The notes: generated by a model from the letters alone, not told the origin. 64,000 bases of DNA from Polyangiaceae bacterium (GCA_025936115.1 JAICTZ010000013.1:62001-126000); one strand, 5' to 3'. Shown: positions 42,845-52,308, numbered from the stretch's first letter. Numbers and translations: made by a program.

Positions 42845-44547
42845 CGCCGCGCTCCCTCGCCGTGGTCGCGCTCGTCGCGCTCGGCTGCGCCAAAAACCCG
42901 GCGACGCCAGCGAATCCGGCCGTGCGTTTCGGCAAAGTCGCTGGGCGCCCCGACACGCACGCTTGGTTGAAGCCGACGCCGGGCGGCGAAGCCGAGGTCA
43001 TTGCCGTTCAGGGCGGCGTCGTCGGTGACCGCCTGACGAGCCTGCTCGAAGTGCCCGAGGGCGATTGCGCGATCGCGATCGCACGCGCCACGGCGACGGT
43101 CGACGACCTCGATCTGTTCGCGTACGGCGAGGACGGCGCCGTGCTCGGCTCCGATGAGAGCGCCGATAAATCGCCCGCGCTCTTGATTTGCCCGCCGCAC
43201 CCACGCCGCGTCCTCTTGATGGCGCGCATCGCCGCGGGCTACGGCTTCGTCGCCATCGGCGCGCAGCACGTGAGCGTGTCGGACGCGCCGCGCGCCGCCG
43301 CGGTCTACGGCGTGCACTATCGCCCGGGCGAGATCGCCAAGCGCCTCACCGTCTGGCCGGGTCTCGACGAAGCGGTCGAAGCGCACCGGCGCCGGATCGG
43401 CGGGCGCTGGGTGGACGTGCGGCGCGTGCAGGTGCCGCTCGACGCGCGTACGCCGACGCGCATTTCGGCCGCGATCGACGCCGAACGCTGCCTCGACGCC
43501 TTGATTTTGCCGTCTGACGAAGTGAGCGCCCTCGACGCCGTGCTCACGGGCGAAGACGGCAAGGTGCTCGGCCGCGCCGAAAACTCCGGGCGCGAGCGCT
43601 CGCTCGTCGTCTGCTCGCCGACTCCGACGAACGTCACGCTCGAGCTCCGCCCGCGTGCGGGCGTCGGCGTAGCGGTGGTGTTGCTCTCGCGCTCGGTGGA
43701 AGGCACGGAGCCGGACATCGACGCCGAAACACTCAGGCTCGACGTCTTTGCCTTCCACTCCGTGGCCGACGAGCGCAAACGCCGCGACGCCGAGCTCGCG
43801 GCGCTCGGCTACACGGCCCCACGCGTCGTCGCCTCCGGCACGTTACCGCTCGGACGCCGCCTGAGCTTCCCGCTCGAGTTACCCGACGGCTGCGTGCGAC
43901 TCGAATGGGTGAGCGGCGCCCCGCTGCGCGGTGTCGAAACGTGGCTCTACGGCGCCGACGGCGGCTTGCTCGCGAGCGACGGCGGTAAGAACCCGCGCCT
44001 GTTTCGCTGCGGTGCGGCGGCCACGGCTCGCCTCGACGCGAACACGCTGTCTCGGCCAGGTCCCTTCGCGCTCGAGCTTTACGCCGAGCCCGGCACGCCG
44101 AAAGTCCTCGAAAAGTACCCGCTTGCCGCGAGCAGGCTCCTCTCACGCATGCTGGAAAACGGCCTCATTGCGCGCGGGCGCCAGGTCGGCGCCGTGTACA
44201 CGCTCGAGCTCACGCCCACGGCGCTCGCGCATCAAGATCTCACGCTGCCGTTCGGCCGCTGCCTCGACGCCACGGTCGCACTCGGACCGGGCGGCTCGGG
44301 CGTCGAGCTCCGCCTCGTGCGCAAAGACGGCACCGAGCTCGCCCTCGGCCGCGGCGACGGCGCGACGAGCGTCCACGCCTGCGCCGTCGACGCGACGGCG
44401 GGCAGCGCCCCCGAGCTCGTCGCGGAGCTCCGCGTGGCAGCCGGCACGGCAACGGCGCTCCTCACGGCGCATCAAACGGATCCGCGTGGCATGGTGCCGG
44501 CCTCGGATCCCCGCGCCGTCCCGCCGCCCGCGCGCCGTCCGCGCTGA
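42841..44547 (+). CDS. Lipoprotein with four Cys-paired beta-sandwich-like repeats, function unknown
   Basis: 568 aa, lipobox VALGC. Four repeats are visible, each starting with a basic, Leu-rich strand and containing two Cys about 45-55 residues apart: around EVPEGDCAIAIAR to LLICPPHP, DAERCLDALIL to LVVCSPTP, LPDGCVRLEWV to LFRCGAAA, and PFGRCLDATVA to VHACAVDA. Between the Cys each has a D/G-rich turn such as YGEDGAVLGSD, or TGEDGKVLG, YGADGGLLASD, RKDGTELALG. This looks like PPC-type (pre-peptidase C-terminal) domains with one disulfide each. It ends in a Pro/Arg tail. GTG start overlapping the previous gene. Confidence 0.75.
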   Translation: MTPRSLAVVALVALGCAKNPATPANPAVRFGKVAGRPDTHAWLKPTPGGEAEVIAVQGGVVGDRLTSLLEVPEGDCAIAIARATATVDDLDLFAYGEDGAVLGSDESADKSPALLICPPHPRRVLLMARIAAGYGFVAIGAQHVSVSDAPRAAAVYGVHYRPGEIAKRLTVWPGLDEAVEAHRRRIGGRWVDVRRVQVPLDARTPTRISAAIDAERCLDALILPSDEVSALDAVLTGEDGKVLGRAENSGRERSLVVCSPTPTNVTLELRPRAGVGVAVVLLSRSVEGTEPDIDAETLRLDVFAFHSVADERKRRDAELAALGYTAPRVVASGTLPLGRRLSFPLELPDGCVRLEWVSGAPLRGVETWLYGADGGLLASDGGKNPRLFRCGAAATARLDANTLSRPGPFALELYAEPGTPKVLEKYPLAASRLLSRMLENGLIARGRQVGAVYTLELTPTALAHQDLTLPFGRCLDATVALGPGGSGVELRLVRKDGTELALGRGDGATSVHACAVDATAGSAPELVAELRVAAGTATALLTAHQTDPRGMVPASDPRAVPPPARRPR

Positions 44548-44566
44548 AGCGCCGGGCCGTAACCGC

Positions 44567-45337
44567 TCAGCTCGACGCGAGCTCGGTGAGCTCGGCGTTG
44601 AACACGGCGGGCGCCACGAGATTCACGACGTGTCCTGCGTCGGGCACCACCACGAGCCGCGCCCGCGGCAACAGTTCGGCGAGCGCCCGTGAGGGCGCGA
44701 GCGCGTGCTCGTCGAGCGCGCCGGCGATGATCGTCACCGGGAACGTCGCGTTCACGAGCGGCCTCGCGAGGGTCCGCACGTCGGGCAGCACGGCGAGCGT
44801 GGCCCGCAGCATGTGCATCAGCGCGTGCGGCGGATGTTCGAGGATCCCCTGCCGAATGAGCTTTGCTCCCGCCGGATCGAAGCGCGAGCGCTCGCCCCAC
44901 ACGTAGGCCGCGCCGGCCGCGTCGAGCCCCTCGTGCTCGATCGCCGCCGCGAAATCACGCGCCCAGCGCAGGCGCGGTTCATCGGTGCCGGGCAGCGACG
45001 CGAGCAGGAGACCCCGCACGCGTTCGGGCCGGCGCGCCGCGAAACCGAGCGCGGTCATGGCGCCGAGACTGACGCCGGCCGCGACGACCCGCTCGCCCGC
45101 TTCGCTCGCGACGCGTTCGAAGTCGTGGACGAGACGCTCGAACGTGTAGGCGTCGGCTTCCTTCGGCGCTTCGCTCCGAGCGTGACCGCGTGCGTCGTAC
45201 GCGACCGTGGCGGCGTGCGGCGCGAGGGCGCGCAGCTGGAGCCTGAAATTGCGCGCGCTGCCGCCGAAACCGTGCGCGAGCACGAGCGGGAGGCCGTCAC
45301 CCTGACGTTCGACGTGGAGACGCACGGACTCGGTCAC
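44567..45337 (-). CDS. Alpha/beta-hydrolase fold protein
   Basis: 256 aa. HGFGGSARN carries the oxyanion region, the nucleophile Ser is in AAGVSLGAMTALG (G-x-S-x-G), the acid is likely Asp in GALDEHAL, and the base His is in PDAGHVVNL. It resembles esterase/3-oxoadipate enol-lactonase-like hydrolases; the substrate is unknown. The GTG at 45337 gives the typical start (VTESVRLHVERQGDGLPLVL). A frame extending 58 codons upstream has no family sequence. It is convergent with the repeat lipoprotein and divergent from the helicase. Confidence 0.88.
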   Translation of the reverse strand: MTESVRLHVERQGDGLPLVLAHGFGGSARNFRLQLRALAPHAATVAYDARGHARSEAPKEADAYTFERLVHDFERVASEAGERVVAAGVSLGAMTALGFAARRPERVRGLLLASLPGTDEPRLRWARDFAAAIEHEGLDAAGAAYVWGERSRFDPAGAKLIRQGILEHPPHALMHMLRATLAVLPDVRTLARPLVNATFPVTIIAGALDEHALAPSRALAELLPRARLVVVPDAGHVVNLVAPAVFNAELTELASS

Positions 45338-45487
45338 GCTCGGGACGATAGCGCGGGAACGCCCACGACGCCGAACGCCGGCGGGCAACGTGCCGAAAAG
45401 GGCGGGTGAAGGCGTGTCAAGCGTTGGGGTTTTTAGGGGCGACCCCTGTGCCACGGCGTACGAGCGAGCGCGGTGTCGCGCCGTTCC

Positions 45488-45531
45488 ACTTCTCGCTTGG
45501 TCGCCTGACACTTCTCACTTGGTCGCCTGAC
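45488..45531. repeat. 22-bp tandem repeat upstream of the helicase gene
   Basis: Two adjacent copies (45488-45509 and 45510-45531) of a 22-base unit ending TTGGTCGCCTGAC, with one mismatch (G versus A at the eighth position). The repeat ends 26 bases before the helicase ATG, in the 220-base divergent gap. It may be a regulator-binding site or a slippage product. Confidence 0.8.
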
Positions 45532-45557
45532 GCCGATGCGCTAGCGCTCAACGTTCG

Positions 45558-47867
45558 ATGTCGACTGGCTCCCCGTCGCTCAATCAGGCCCAGCGTGAGG
45601 CCGTCGCGACACTCTCGGGTCCCCTGCTCGTGCTCGCGGGCGCGGGCACGGGCAAGACGCGCGTCATCACGTACCGCATCGCCGCGCTGATCCGGAGCGG
45701 CATCACGCCGCACCGCATTTTGGCCGTCACCTTCACGAACAAGGCCGCGCGCGAGATGCGCGAGCGCGCTCTGCACCTGCTCGGCAAGCGGCCTCGTAAC
45801 GTCAAACCGCCCGAAATCTCCACGTTCCACTCGCTCTGCGTCCGCATTTTGCGCCGCCACGCCCGCCTGCTCGGCTACCCGGAAGAATTCGCGATCTACG
45901 ACCGCGGCGACCAAGAGACGCTCGCGCGCGGCGCCCTGCGCGACGTGCGCGTCGGGCACGAAAAGCTCCGCCCGGGCGATCTCCTGCACCTCATCGGCGG
46001 TTGGAAGAACAAAGGCGTGCGTCCCGAGCAAGCCGAGCAGTCCGACAACGACAAGGAGCAACTCGCCGCGCTCGCCTACGCACGCTACCAGCAGAGCCTG
46101 AAGTCGAGCGGCGCCATGGACTTCGACGATCTCCTGCTCAAAACCGAGGAGCTCTTCGCCAAACACCCCGAGGCGCGTTTCGCCGAAGCGTCGCGTTTCG
46201 ACCACGTCCTCGTCGACGAGTACCAGGACACGAACGATCTCCAGTATCGGATCTTGCGCGCGTTCGCCGACCGGCACAGAAACCTCTGCGTCGTCGGCGA
46301 CGACGATCAATCGATTTACGGCTGGCGCGGCGCGGAAGTCGCCCACATCCTGGGTTTTCAGCGCGATTGGCCCGAAGCCAAGGTGATCCGGCTGGAGGAG
46401 AACTACCGCTCGGTCGAGCCCATCTTGAGGCTCGCCAACACGCTCATCGCCCACAACGGCGCTCGACACCCGAAAACATTGCGGGCCACGCGCGAAGGCG
46501 GCGTCGACCCGCGCGTGCTCCGTTTCGAGGACGAAGTCGGCGAATCGGAGGGCATCGTGCGCGAAATCGATGCGCGCCTACGCGCCGAGCCTGGCACGCG
46601 CATCGTGCCGAGCGACATCGCGATCCTGTTTCGCACGAACGAGCAGCCGCGCGCGTTCGAGCTCGAGCTCCGCCGCGCCGGGATCCCGTACCGACTCGTC
46701 GGCGGCATGTCGTTTTACGACCGGCGTGAAGTCAAAGACATCCTCTCGTTCTTGCGCGTGTTCGCGAACCCGAACGACGAAGTGTCGCTCCTCAGGGTGA
46801 TCAACCTGCCTCCGCGCGGCATCGGCGCGGGCAGCATCGAGACGCTGATCAAAGTGGCGGTCGAGCGCGGCGTGCCCCTGTGGCAAGTCTTGCCCGAAGC
46901 GCCGCAAAACGGCGATTTGCCGCACGGCGTCGGCGAGCGCATCGACGCCTTCCGCAAGCTGATCGAGAGCTTCCGCGCGCGTCTCGGGCAGGAGCCGCTC
47001 TTCAAGCTCACGACGGAGTTGCTCGCGACGATCGACTACAAGAGCGAGATCCGGCGCGTGCATCGCGAATCGGCCGACGCCGAGGCACGCTTCGCCGCAG
47101 TCGAAGAGTTCGTCAACTCGATCGCGCTCTACGAGCAGCGCAACCACGACGCGTCCCTGCTCGGTTTTCTCGAAGAGAGCACGCTCTCGGGCCGCGAAAA
47201 CGAAAAGGACGACGACAAGAAGCTGCACGCAATGACGCTGATGACGCTTCACAGCGCCAAGGGCCTCGAGTTCCCCCACGTGTATCTCGTGGGGCTCGAG
47301 GAAGGCCTTTTGCCGCACGGCCGTTCGATCATCGAGGGACGCGGCATCGAGGAGGAGCGGCGGCTCTGCTACGTGGGCGTCACGCGCGCGCAGACGACGC
47401 TCACCTTGAGCTTCGCCAAGGGCCGCACGAAGTGGGGCAAGTCGCGTCCCTCGATTCCCAGCCGCTTCCTGCTCGAAATGCGCGGCGAGACCGAGCGGGC
47501 GCGCCGGGCCGCGCAGGCCGCCGAGGCCCTCTTCCGCACGGGCCAGGGCGGCTCGGGAGACGACGCGGCCGATCTCGAAAAGGACGCCGCCAAGGGCAAG
47601 AAAAAGCGCGGCAAAGCGAGCGCCGCGGGCGCTCAGTCGTCCAAATTGCGGAGCTCGGCGTCCAAGCGCGCATCGAGCGCGGCCTCACCCGCTTTGGCTG
47701 CAGCTCCCGCCGGCACGGCGGCGGCGGGTGCTCCCGTCGAACGGCGGCGCCAGCGGTTGAGCATCATGAGCGACCCTGCTCCCGCGCCGACCATCCCGAG
47801 CGCCAAGAGCGTCGCCAACGATTTGAGCGGACTGCCCGGCGGCACCGCGAGGATCCGCTCACCGTAG
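45558..47867 (+). CDS. UvrD/PcrA/Rep-type DNA helicase (SF1A)
   Basis: 769-aa 3'-5' DNA helicase for repair and replication restart. It begins with Q-motif LNQAQREAVA and Walker A AGAGTGKTRVIT. Motif Ia is TFTNKAAREM, and motif II is VLVDEYQDTND. Motif III is GDDDQSIYGWRGA, IV is LEENYRS, V is TLMTLHSAKGLEFPHVY, and VI is EERRLCYVGVTRAQ. A Lys/Ala/Ser-rich tail of about 110 residues follows. The last 78 codons run antisense over the 3' end of ccmH, so the true tail may be shorter in relatives. ATG start. Confidence 0.94.
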   Translation: MSTGSPSLNQAQREAVATLSGPLLVLAGAGTGKTRVITYRIAALIRSGITPHRILAVTFTNKAAREMRERALHLLGKRPRNVKPPEISTFHSLCVRILRRHARLLGYPEEFAIYDRGDQETLARGALRDVRVGHEKLRPGDLLHLIGGWKNKGVRPEQAEQSDNDKEQLAALAYARYQQSLKSSGAMDFDDLLLKTEELFAKHPEARFAEASRFDHVLVDEYQDTNDLQYRILRAFADRHRNLCVVGDDDQSIYGWRGAEVAHILGFQRDWPEAKVIRLEENYRSVEPILRLANTLIAHNGARHPKTLRATREGGVDPRVLRFEDEVGESEGIVREIDARLRAEPGTRIVPSDIAILFRTNEQPRAFELELRRAGIPYRLVGGMSFYDRREVKDILSFLRVFANPNDEVSLLRVINLPPRGIGAGSIETLIKVAVERGVPLWQVLPEAPQNGDLPHGVGERIDAFRKLIESFRARLGQEPLFKLTTELLATIDYKSEIRRVHRESADAEARFAAVEEFVNSIALYEQRNHDASLLGFLEESTLSGRENEKDDDKKLHAMTLMTLHSAKGLEFPHVYLVGLEEGLLPHGRSIIEGRGIEEERRLCYVGVTRAQTTLTLSFAKGRTKWGKSRPSIPSRFLLEMRGETERARRAAQAAEALFRTGQGGSGDDAADLEKDAAKGKKKRGKASAAGAQSSKLRSSASKRASSAASPALAAAPAGTAAAGAPVERRRQRLSIMSDPAPAPTIPSAKSVANDLSGLPGGTARIRSP

Positions 47868-48172
47868 CGAGCGACGAGCGACGCCTGAATCGTGTCGGCG
47901 CTCTCCCCTGCGCGCAGGCGCTTTCTGATTTCACGGCGCAGATCGTTCGCGATCTCGGAGCCGTGGATGTCGATGGTCTGCGTCCAGCAACAAGGCGCCA
48001 TGATGCGGCCTTCGAGCGCGGAGGCGCCCGGCACGTAGCCCTGGAGCTCCTCGGCATACTTGGCTGGATCGTCGGGCGGCGCCTCGGGATCGTTTTGCGC
48101 GAACGCGACCGACGGCGCCGCCGCGAGCGCGGCCGCGAACAACGCGGAAAACACGAGGCCCGAGCGCGGCAT
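47633..48172 (-). CDS. ccmH: Cytochrome c maturation protein CcmH family
   Basis: 179 aa. It has a signal peptide (to about VAFAQ), then the CcmH/CycL domain with active-site Cys pair in IMAPCCWTQTIDIHGS. This CC pair replaces the L-R-C-x-x-C of proteobacterial CcmH, a variant seen in delta-proteobacterial relatives. IRKRLRAGESADTIQASLVARYGERILAVPP follows in pieces typical of the family. One transmembrane helix (LATLLALGMVGAGAG) comes next, and a short Ala-rich tail. It reduces apocytochrome c thiols for heme attachment. ATG start. The 3' third is antisense to the helicase end. Confidence 0.88.
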   Translation of the reverse strand: MPRSGLVFSALFAAALAAAPSVAFAQNDPEAPPDDPAKYAEELQGYVPGASALEGRIMAPCCWTQTIDIHGSEIANDLRREIRKRLRAGESADTIQASLVARYGERILAVPPGSPLKSLATLLALGMVGAGAGSLMMLNRWRRRSTGAPAAAVPAGAAAKAGEAALDARLDAELRNLDD

Positions 48173-48195
48173 GACGTGCGGAGCATAGCACGCGT

Positions 48196-50478
48196 TCAAA
48201 AGCCCGCCTGAACACCCAAACTCGGCAAGACGACCGGCCCGGCGCTGCGCTCGGCGCAGCGCTCGCCGCAGTCGAGCCGCACGACCTCGGTCGTGCCGGT
48301 TGCGTTCAGCATCTCGAAAACGACGGACCACCAGGCCCGCGCACCGAGCCGCCAGCGCTTTTCCGCCTTCACGTCCAGGCGAAAGTACGGCCGGCCCCTG
48401 CGCTCGGTCGAAAAGTGCGGCGAGCCCTGGAGGTTCAGCTCCGGCACTCCCGAGTAGACGACGGCTCGCGCTCCCGTCGTCCATCCGCGGCCGAAGTCGT
48501 AGCCGAGCGCGGCTTGAAACACGTGCGGGCGGTCGAAGCCCGACACGTTCGACTGCGTGCCGAACGATTCGGTGGTGCGCGACAGGGTGTACGCCAAAAA
48601 GCCGCCGAGTTTGCGTGTGAGCGGGCGGGCGAGCGAGAGCTCGAGCCCGCCCGACGCGATCGTCGAGCGTTGATCGAGCACTTCGCGATCGATGCTGAAG
48701 TCACGCTTGCCGCCGAGCGGATCGAGCGCGTTGAAATAGCCCGCGCGGTACACGCTGGCTTTGGCCGTGATGTCGCTCGGCAGCTTCCACTTCACGCCCG
48801 AGTCGAACACGATCGCTTCCTGCAGGCCGCCCGAGAGATCGGCGACCTGCGCGCCCGGCACGTTCGGCACGAAATTCGGGCGCTGGTGCGACATGCCGAT
48901 CGACGTTTCCACCGTCACTTCGTCCGTCAGCGCGAACGCCGCCGACACGCGCGGATCGACAGCGGCGGCGCTCTGCCCGCGATCCCAATACAGATCGGTG
49001 CGAATACCCGGCACGACCGTGATGCGCCGGGTCGGGCGGAGCTCGACGGAGACGTAGCCGCCGACGGTCGTCTCGGTGCGCGCGGGGAACAAGCGCGAAT
49101 AGTCGGCGAAATTCAGGAGCAGCGGGTCGGTTTCGAGCGCGAAGTCGTCGAGGCGGCCGTCGATGCCCGCGTGCAGCGTGACGGCGTCGGACAGCTCGGA
49201 AACGAGCTCGCTGCGCAGGCGTGCCGAGCGATCGCGCACGATGCTCGTCGTCGCCTCGACGCCGCCCGTCGAGTCGTAGCCGCCCGTGAGCGCGACGCGC
49301 AGGTGCGTACGGCCGGCGTGATGATCCCAGCGCAGATCGAGGCGGTGAAAGCGCACTTTGCCGCCGCCTTGATCGCTGCTCGCGCCCGCGTCGAAGTAGT
49401 CGTAGGCGCCGAACGCCAGCACGCCGAGCTCGTCGTGGCGGCCCACCGAGACGCTCGCTTGCCCTTGGTAGTCCCAGTAGTTGAGCTTGGCGTCGCTCAG
49501 CTGCGAAAGGATGAGCCCCGTGTACGCGTAGCGACCGCCGAGGCGCACGCTGCCGAGCGAACAGTCGGGCTTCTCTCCGCCGGGACACGGACCGAAGGGC
49601 GCTTCGACGAGGCCGCCCGCATCGATCAAACGCACGTTGCCTTCACCGGTGAAGCGGTGCGCTAGCGGTGTGAGCGTCGCCGAGACGACGGGGCCCGCAA
49701 AGCGCCCGAACTCGACCGGCACCGCGCCCTTGTGAAGCTGCACGTCTTCAATCAGCCCCGGGTGAAGCACCGAGGGCCCGAAGAACGCGTGATAGAGCAG
49801 CGGGACGTCGACTCCGTCGATGAAGTAGCCGACGTTGCCGGGCGGCGCGCCACGCACGAAAAATGACGGCAACCCCGAGACGATCGGCACGACGCCCGGC
49901 TGCGCTTCGATCGCGCGCAGCGGATCGCCGAACGTGCCGGGCAGTGCCTCCGCCTCGGCGCGCGTGATCGTCACGGTACCGGGCGGTGGCTTCGGCGGTC
50001 GCTCGCCCTGCACGACGACTTCGATGATCGGCGGCGGACCGGCCGCATGTGGTGCCGCCGCCGTGGCGCTCGGCGGCGCGGCGACCGGCGTCTCCACGGG
50101 CGGCGGCTCGAATTGGATACTGAAACGAAAGCGCGAACGGACGGGCTCTGCGCCGCGCTTGGCGGGGATGAAGGTCCAGCTGCGCGCTGCGGCGACCGCG
50201 ACGTCGGAAAATGGCGGCTCGCCCGCGACGGCGCGCGCACCGGTGACAACGCCCTGGGCGTCGACGTCGAGCTCGAGCACCACGCTGGCACTGCGTGTCT
50301 CACCGGCCGGGTAAGCGACGGGCGTCGTTACGGCGACCGGCAGCTGGATCTCCGCGCTATCGGCGGGACGTGCGGCGCCGGTCGGCGCGGGTCGCGACTC
50401 CTCTGCTCCGGCCGGCGCAGCCGTTGCGTACACCGCGGCCATGACGAAGTACGCAAGCGAACGCCGCCCGACCACCAT
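48196..50478 (-). CDS. TonB-dependent receptor with N-terminal TonB C-terminal-like domain
   Basis: 760-aa outer-membrane protein. It has a signal peptide (to about APAGAEE), then a domain like the TonB C-terminus (SASVVLELDVDAQGVVTGAR, then AARSWTFIPAKRGAEPVRS). A Pro-rich linker leads to the plug: EVVVQGERP, VTITRAEAEALPGTFGDPLR, FFVRGAPPGNVGYFIDGVDVP. The rest is a 22-strand-like barrel to the C-terminal Phe (VLPSLGVQAGF). The fused domain arrangement is typical of myxobacteria. The ligand is unknown. The ATG at 50478 gives the signal peptide. It is divergent from the lipoprotein pair. Confidence 0.9.
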   Translation of the reverse strand: MVVGRRSLAYFVMAAVYATAAPAGAEESRPAPTGAARPADSAEIQLPVAVTTPVAYPAGETRSASVVLELDVDAQGVVTGARAVAGEPPFSDVAVAAARSWTFIPAKRGAEPVRSRFRFSIQFEPPPVETPVAAPPSATAAAPHAAGPPPIIEVVVQGERPPKPPPGTVTITRAEAEALPGTFGDPLRAIEAQPGVVPIVSGLPSFFVRGAPPGNVGYFIDGVDVPLLYHAFFGPSVLHPGLIEDVQLHKGAVPVEFGRFAGPVVSATLTPLAHRFTGEGNVRLIDAGGLVEAPFGPCPGGEKPDCSLGSVRLGGRYAYTGLILSQLSDAKLNYWDYQGQASVSVGRHDELGVLAFGAYDYFDAGASSDQGGGKVRFHRLDLRWDHHAGRTHLRVALTGGYDSTGGVEATTSIVRDRSARLRSELVSELSDAVTLHAGIDGRLDDFALETDPLLLNFADYSRLFPARTETTVGGYVSVELRPTRRITVVPGIRTDLYWDRGQSAAAVDPRVSAAFALTDEVTVETSIGMSHQRPNFVPNVPGAQVADLSGGLQEAIVFDSGVKWKLPSDITAKASVYRAGYFNALDPLGGKRDFSIDREVLDQRSTIASGGLELSLARPLTRKLGGFLAYTLSRTTESFGTQSNVSGFDRPHVFQAALGYDFGRGWTTGARAVVYSGVPELNLQGSPHFSTERRGRPYFRLDVKAEKRWRLGARAWWSVVFEMLNATGTTEVVRLDCGERCAERSAGPVVLPSLGVQAGF

Positions 50479-50538
50479 GAACGTCAAGCCTAGCGCGTCC
50501 CCGCCTCGGCGATCAGGTGCTAGAAATTGCGGCGTACC

Positions 50539-52308
50539 ATGCGCTCCCGAGCACTGCCGCGTAGGCGACCCATCGCGGCGGCGCTTGCGTTTGCTCTGGC
50601 GCTCGGCGCAGGAGCCGTCGCCTGCGACGTGGTGCAGGGCTTCAAACACGCCGGCGACGCGCTCTTCCCGTCCGTGAAGACGTACCTCGACGCGCCCGGT
50701 TATCGGCTCGTCTCGGGCGGCTACCGCGATCTCGTGCTGCTCACCTCGTCGGAGCTCTTCGTGCTCGCTCGCAGCGCGAAGGAAGACGACCAAACGCTTT
50801 ACTCCATCCGCTACGCCGTCCCGACGCCCTGCTCCATCCCGAACGTCGGCCGGTACTGGGCGGGTGGCAGCGTCGACATCGGGCAGGCGTGGATCGCGTA
50901 CCTGCACGACGGAGGCAGCCGCGGCACGCTGAGCTTCTCGGACACCGGCTGCCACGTCTCGCCTATTAGCCTACCCGACGCGGAGCTACCTTACGCACGC
51001 ATCACGCCGCGCGGTTCGGACGGGGAGCTCGAGACCGACCGGCTGCTCCTGCTGGTTCGCTCTGCGAGCCGTCTCTTGCTGGTGGATCCGGCCTCGTCCG
51101 ACGAGCCCAAGCTCCTGGTCGAGCCGGCCGACGGACTCATTACGGGCGTCGGCAAATTGAACGTGAGCTTGGTCCTCAGTAACGGACAACTGCTCGTGTT
51201 CGACGAGGATTGGAATTATCTGACGACGTTCGCCGAAGGCGTGGTCGCTCTCGCGCAGCTCGGTGATGCCGTGTACTTCGAGGACAAGAACGGGATCCAG
51301 CGCGCGACACCGACGATTCGTGCCGGTCTGCCCGCCATGGATGTCGAGGTGATCGCTGCGGACGGCTGCTACCTCGCGTTCCCCGGCGCCCCTCGCCACT
51401 GGATTGGCTTTTTCTCCCCGTGCGGCGACCAAACCCTCGCTCTGTACGACGAGTCCACGCAAGAGCTCACGCGCCCGGAGCTCCGCGTGGACGATCCGGG
51501 GTCGCTCATCCTGCTGCCGGATCCGACCGCGACCGCGACGCCGGGCCTCGAGCTCGACCGGGTCTGGGCGTTCTTCCTGCGGGACATCGACTACGGCTAC
51601 GGCAGGGGGACGCTCGTCGCGCGCTCTCCGGACGGCAACGAGCTCGTCCTCGGCGCGAACGCCGCGCTCGAACGAACGACGCTCGACAAGGGCGGCGAGT
51701 ACGGCCTCGCGTTGGTCGACTTCGACGGCGCTACCGGTAGTCTCGTACGCTGGGAGCCGGACGGCACGATCACGCCGCTCGCAGCGAACGTGCTGCGTAG
51801 CGGGACGGGCCAGAGCTTTGCCGATGTCATGATCGACTGGGACGGCACGGCCGGAACGCTCGCTCAGGTCAACGGCGGCGAAGTCTATCCCGTGCTCGAG
51901 CGGGTCCCACAGCGCGGCTTCGCGTATCAGGACCTGCACAAGCGCCAGGCCTTGTTCAGCGACTACGACGGTGAGAACGGCACGCTGTCGATCGGTGAGC
52001 TTGCTTGCGCGCCCGGCACGACGCACTGCGAGCGCGAGTATTACGTGCCCCATGCGATCGCGCGCGGTGTCCACCATCCGAGCCACGCGTTCCTCGACGA
52101 TACTGCCGACTTTCTGCCGGGTATCGGCTTTCTCGACGAGTACGATCTCGAGCACGGCACGGGGCGCTTTCAGTATCGAAACCTCGAGCTCGGTTTCACG
52201 AGCGTCGTGAGCGAAGGCGTCTCCGACTTCGTTTTCGCCGGCAACGGGATGCTGTACGCCGTACCCTACGGCGAAGGAGCAGGCATTTGGCTCGCGCGCG
52301 CCAAATAG
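50539..52308 (+). CDS. Lipoprotein paralogue 1 of a tandem pair, function unknown
   Basis: 589 aa. Arg-rich signal, lipobox AVAC. The mature N-terminus is CDVVQGFKHAGDALFPSVKT, followed by a beta-rich region with repeated strand/turn units (for example LLLVRSASRLLLVDP, then NGQLLVFDEDWNYL and LVDFDGATGSLVRWEPDGTI), likely a beta-propeller. Several Cys pairs are present. The next gene encodes a protein with the same mature start and same ending (GAGIWLARAK versus AAGIWLARGK), so they arose by duplication. The ATG at 50539 is preferred over a TTG four codons earlier. No enzyme motif was seen. Confidence 0.75.
   Translation: MRSRALPRRRPIAAALAFALALGAGAVACDVVQGFKHAGDALFPSVKTYLDAPGYRLVSGGYRDLVLLTSSELFVLARSAKEDDQTLYSIRYAVPTPCSIPNVGRYWAGGSVDIGQAWIAYLHDGGSRGTLSFSDTGCHVSPISLPDAELPYARITPRGSDGELETDRLLLLVRSASRLLLVDPASSDEPKLLVEPADGLITGVGKLNVSLVLSNGQLLVFDEDWNYLTTFAEGVVALAQLGDAVYFEDKNGIQRATPTIRAGLPAMDVEVIAADGCYLAFPGAPRHWIGFFSPCGDQTLALYDESTQELTRPELRVDDPGSLILLPDPTATATPGLELDRVWAFFLRDIDYGYGRGTLVARSPDGNELVLGANAALERTTLDKGGEYGLALVDFDGATGSLVRWEPDGTITPLAANVLRSGTGQSFADVMIDWDGTAGTLAQVNGGEVYPVLERVPQRGFAYQDLHKRQALFSDYDGENGTLSIGELACAPGTTHCEREYYVPHAIARGVHHPSHAFLDDTADFLPGIGFLDEYDLEHGTGRFQYRNLELGFTSVVSEGVSDFVFAGNGMLYAVPYGEGAGIWLARAK
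52274..52279 (+). promoter_or_regulatory. Ribosome binding site setting a TTG start inside the previous gene
   Basis: AAGGAG, 7 bases before the TTG at 52287. It lies inside the last codons of lipoprotein paralogue 1 and fixes the start of paralogue 2, whose signal peptide begins there. Confidence 0.75.
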
